NCBI GenBank assembly: GCA_018001935.1 | Contig: JAGNHB010000003.1 | Span: 56,975-120,974, forward strand | Direction of reading: 5' to 3' | DNA length: 64,000 nt | Origin: Acidobacteriota bacterium | Lineage (GTDB): Bacteria > Acidobacteriota > JAAYUB01 | In this document: piece by piece, positions 61,957-64,000 of the stretch | Numbering within the stretch: position 1 is the first letter of the stretch | How the letters are laid out: each line of letters opens with the position of its first letter | Notes under the pieces: generated by a model | What the model was told of the DNA's origin: nothing | Databases searched by the model: none | The model's input: only the letters and a program-made list of their open reading frames with translations | Translations under genes and position numbers: made by a program

Positions 61957-63039
61957 TCATTCGCTTCCGCCGGCTTCTGCCGGCCGGGTGCCCGTGCAGT
62001 CGGGAAAGGCGGGGCATCCCCAGAACGGCTGCCCCTCACGGGGGCCCCGCCGGGCCGTTCGAAGCCGCATGAGCCGCCCGCACCGGGGGCAGGCGGGGGT
62101 TGAGGGCCTCTCAGACTTGTCCGACTTGTCTGACTTGTCCGACTTGTCAGACCTGTCAGACCTGTCAGACTTGTCCGACCTGTCTGACATCGTTGTTTCC
62201 TCCTGCTTCCGCCGATACTCCGAACGCTTCCGATAAAGGCTTTCGGTGAAGCCGCCGTGCTCGAGGAACTCTCTCTCCAAGCTCTCGAGCTGGCGCTTCA
62301 ACAGGTAGACCGCCTGGTTGATCAGGCAGATCAGGGTGTTGGCCGCCACCTCGGCAGGGGCCTCGGCGAGGTGGTAAGGATCGGGAGAATCGCACCGGCT
62401 CGGCGCGTCGGGGAGAGTGGGCTTGGCGGACCTGTCGGACCTGTCGGACTTGTCGGACTTGTCGGACTCGTCGGACCTGTCGGACCTGTCGGACCTTTCC
62501 CACCCTCCCCGCCTGTTTGACCCGCCTGAATCAGCCGGTCTACAGGCAACCCTCACCTCCATCGCCTGGGCGGAGTTTTTCGCCCACTTCGCCAACCCCC
62601 TCTGGCGCAGGAAGTCTTCGTAGTCGAGCAGCAGCTCCTCCAGGCTGGCTTTGGCCACGTTGGTCAGCTTGAGTTCCGTCCGCCGGGAGGTTGCCGAGGC
62701 CATGCTCCCCTCGGCGATGTTCTGACACCCGCTCCGTGCCGCCTGCACCATCTGGTCGTGAGTCCGGGAGCGCCGGTCGACGAAGCGCTCACAGAAGGCG
62801 GCGGTCGCGTCGTAGATGAGCTGTGCGGCCTGGAAACTTCTCAGTTTCCGGTAGCCGCCGTAGTGCGGGAGCAGGCGCATGGAGTCATCATTGGGCTTCA
62901 GGTGAGAGGCTTCTTGTTCAATGGTGTCCGACTTGTCTGACTTGTCTGACTTGTCTGACTTGTCCGACCTGTCCGACCTGTCGGACCTGTCGGACCTGTC
63001 GGACCCTTCAGCGCTGGGTGAGTTCTTTGAATTGCTCAT
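61957..63039 (-). CDS. Four-helix-bundle protein with SDK/SDR repeat tracts and zinc ribbon
   Basis: A 360-residue protein. Residues about 55-165 are a four-helix bundle of the S23/IVS-encoded family (FQAAQLIYDATAAFCERFVD, SRTHDQMVQAARSGCQNIAEG). Residues about 222-282 match the 'suffix' helical region (AANTLICLINQAVYLLKRQL), and 317-348 is a topoisomerase-type zinc ribbon (CPRC, GC, DC). Three tracts of a Ser-Asp-Lys/Arg tripeptide (13-38, 182-204, 285-309) separate these parts. They come from 9-bp tandem DNA repeats that stay in frame. The start at 63039 has an AAAGGAGGGG directly before it. The function of the family is unknown. Confidence 0.85.
   Translation of the reverse strand: MSNSKNSPSAEGSDRSDRSDRSDRSDKSDKSDKSDKSDTIEQEASHLKPNDDSMRLLPHYGGYRKLRSFQAAQLIYDATAAFCERFVDRRSRTHDQMVQAARSGCQNIAEGSMASATSRRTELKLTNVAKASLEELLLDYEDFLRQRGLAKWAKNSAQAMEVRVACRPADSGGSNRRGGWERSDRSDRSDESDKSDKSDRSDRSAKPTLPDAPSRCDSPDPYHLAEAPAEVAANTLICLINQAVYLLKRQLESLEREFLEHGGFTESLYRKRSEYRRKQEETTMSDRSDKSDRSDRSDKSDKSDKSDKSERPSTPACPRCGRLMRLRTARRGPREGQPFWGCPAFPDCTGTRPAEAGGSE
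62111..63004. repeat. Three 9-bp tandem repeat tracts inside the four-helix-bundle gene
   Basis: Tracts at 62111-62188, 62426-62496 and 62925-63004 are runs of GACTTGTCC / GACCTGTCG-type 9-bp units (plus strand), with point variation at the third codon position. All three lie between folded parts of the protein. A fourth tract lies outside the gene at 63176-63221. Confidence 0.92.
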
Positions 63040-63056
63040 TTCCCCCTCCTTTGATC

Positions 63057-63093
63057 TCACCCTTAATAACGTTTTCGCGGGGGGAAATCCGAA
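63057..63093 (-). promoter_or_regulatory. 37-nt leader shared with the REP transposase gene
   Basis: Minus-strand counterpart of 43268-43304, 30 of 37 identical without gaps. It ends 17 nt before the ATG at 63039. Confidence 0.8.
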
Positions 63094-63175
63094 AATTTCT
63101 GTTTGCCCTTCTGCAAAAAAATGACAACGCAGAGGCTGCCCGGGTCAGCATGGAGGGCAAGGTGAGGCTCGGAAG

Positions 63176-63221
63176 GGTCAGACAGGTCAGACAAGTCAGA
63201 CAGGTCAGACAAGTCGGACAG
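63176..63221. repeat. Noncoding 9-bp tandem repeat tract in opposite orientation
   Basis: Five units of GTCAGACAA/GTCAGACAG lie upstream of the four-helix-bundle leader. Relative to the tracts in the gene they are inverted. The remaining bases of the gap 63094-63273 have no other feature. Confidence 0.85.
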
Positions 63222-63273
63222 CCACGATGGGCATAGCTTGACTGACAGCCGGGGAGCCCGGTTTTCCCCGCCC

Positions 63274-64000
63274 TCAGCCCATGTCCACCAGCAGGGCCTC
63301 CAGGTCGTCCACGCGGCGGCCGAGGGCGCGCATCAGGGCCAGGATCAGCCGGGGCCGGTTCAGGGCCGTCTCCCGCAAATCGTCCGTGCGGAAGGCCAGC
63401 GCCCGCACGTCGCCCAGGATGGCCGTGGCGATGGCCCGGACCGGCCGGTTGGCCGTGAGGTCCGTCAGCCCCACCAGGTCGCCCGGGCCCCGCACGCCCA
63501 GGACCCCGTGCCACCCTTCCCGGGAGCGCCGGGCGATCTCCACGACACCCTCCTGGACGACGAAGACGCGGCGAAGCGTCTCCCCCTCCCAGTAGAGGTC
63601 GTCGCCGTCCCGGAAGTGCTCCAGGCGGGCCAGGGCCGCCATCTCCTCCAGGTCCTCCGCCTCGAGCGGCGAGAGGTTGGGGCAGGACCGGAGGAAGCGG
63701 ACCCGGTCCCCGAGGGCCGCCGTGAGCAGGGGCCGCATCCGCGCGGGGTCCAGGGCGGGCCAGGTGAACCCGAGCCTTTCCAGCATGCCCGCCGTGCGGT
63801 CGACGCGGTCCACCGGCGGCGCCGTTTTCCCCTCGCCGACCGTCTCGAGCCACCCCTGGTGGAGGAGCAGGTTCTCGATGTACTCCCTGAAACCGCTCTG
63901 GCCGTAATGCCCGATCAGGCGGTCCACGAAGTGCCGGAAGCGCAGGGGCGCCACGTTCAGGCGCCCGAAGCCGACCCGGCGCCCGTACCCGGCGGTGAGC
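63274..64000 (-). CDS. Cyclic-nucleotide-binding-domain protein (partial)
   Basis: The frame is open from the right edge to the stop at 63274. A GTG at 63954 is an internal candidate but codons upstream (GYGRRVGFGRLN) look coding, so the gene probably continues beyond the window. The C-terminal part (about 120 residues) is a Crp-type cyclic-nucleotide-binding domain: LEHFRDGDDLYWEGETLRRV, VFVVQEGVVEIARR, LGVRGPGDLVGLTDL and ATAILGDVRALAFR. The phosphate-binding cassette is reduced (GDLVGLTDL where GE..RSA is usual), so it may bind another ligand. No helix-turn-helix follows, so it is not a Crp transcription factor. The N-terminal part has no recognised family. Confidence 0.7.
   Translation of the reverse strand, partial: LTAGYGRRVGFGRLNVAPLRFRHFVDRLIGHYGQSGFREYIENLLLHQGWLETVGEGKTAPPVDRVDRTAGMLERLGFTWPALDPARMRPLLTAALGDRVRFLRSCPNLSPLEAEDLEEMAALARLEHFRDGDDLYWEGETLRRVFVVQEGVVEIARRSREGWHGVLGVRGPGDLVGLTDLTANRPVRAIATAILGDVRALAFRTDDLRETALNRPRLILALMRALGRRVDDLEALLVDMG

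Noticed and set aside
62111..63221. Regular 9-bp arrays that could be mistaken for a CRISPR array
   Set aside because: The units are contiguous without spacers, have a 9-bp period and mostly lie inside a coding frame. No cas gene is present.
63274..64000. Crp/Fnr transcription factor
   Set aside because: No helix-turn-helix follows the nucleotide-binding domain. The domain ends about 10 residues before the stop.

Overview
The window is chromosomal DNA from a GC-rich (about two thirds G+C by eye), Gram-negative-type bacterium. Outer-membrane lipid transport genes (MlaE/MlaF), a MacAB-type pump, lipoproteins, a TPR-tailed Ser/Thr kinase, many two-component proteins, a selenocysteine tRNA and dense families of short intergenic repeats fit an environmental lineage such as Acidobacteriota or a neighbouring phylum. 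That placement is inference from gene content only. There is no phage, plasmid or CRISPR array.

Layout. 1-8.7 kb (minus strand): respiratory complex I genes. nuoD-nuoE plus a secreted DUF4412-like protein form one unit that ends in a strong terminator. A membrane-arm operon (three antiporter-type subunits, then NuoJ, NuoK and NuoA-like) starts from a consensus promoter and runs off the left edge. 9.4-19 kb: signalling and envelope genes, namely two histidine kinases, an Hsp20, a REC-GGDEF-EAL protein, a lipoprotein, a CYTH phosphohydrolase and a TrkA-type K+ channel. 19.3-29.1 kb: DUF502 protein, MacB-type permease, ATPase and adaptor, a tricorn-like protease, and MlaF-MlaE. 29.3-35.4 kb: an RsbU-type phosphatase, a ParB-fold lipoprotein, tRNA-Glu(CTC) with promoter and terminator, a lipoate ligase and two secreted proteins. 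35.5-41 kb: NadR translationally coupled to a HIT-domain/Ser-Thr-kinase/TPR fusion, then a VIT-like membrane protein. 41.1-45.9 kb: an accessory island of a membrane protein, a REP-type Y1 transposase and an ERCC4-type nuclease, with GGACACTC/GAGTGTCC palindromes at its gene boundaries. 46-57 kb: sensor proteins, purD, speA, a histidine kinase and selC. 57.2-64 kb: a formylglycine-generating-enzyme remnant, typA, an arylsulfotransferase-like protein with a dockerin-like tail, a SnoaL protein, a four-helix-bundle protein riddled with SDK/SDR repeats, and a partial cyclic-nucleotide-binding protein.

The most unusual layer is between genes. A composite repeat (GC-rich hairpin core, hexanucleotide tract, heptanucleotide tract) occurs three times in full and once truncated. 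It always lies directly at the 3' end of a minus-strand gene, and in three cases supplies the gene's TAG stop codon. A second, terminal-inverted-repeat element occurs three times. The REP transposase gene and the distant four-helix-bundle gene share a 37-nt leader (30 of 37 identical) just upstream of their ribosome binding sites. Together these suggest several small mobile-repeat systems acting in one genome.
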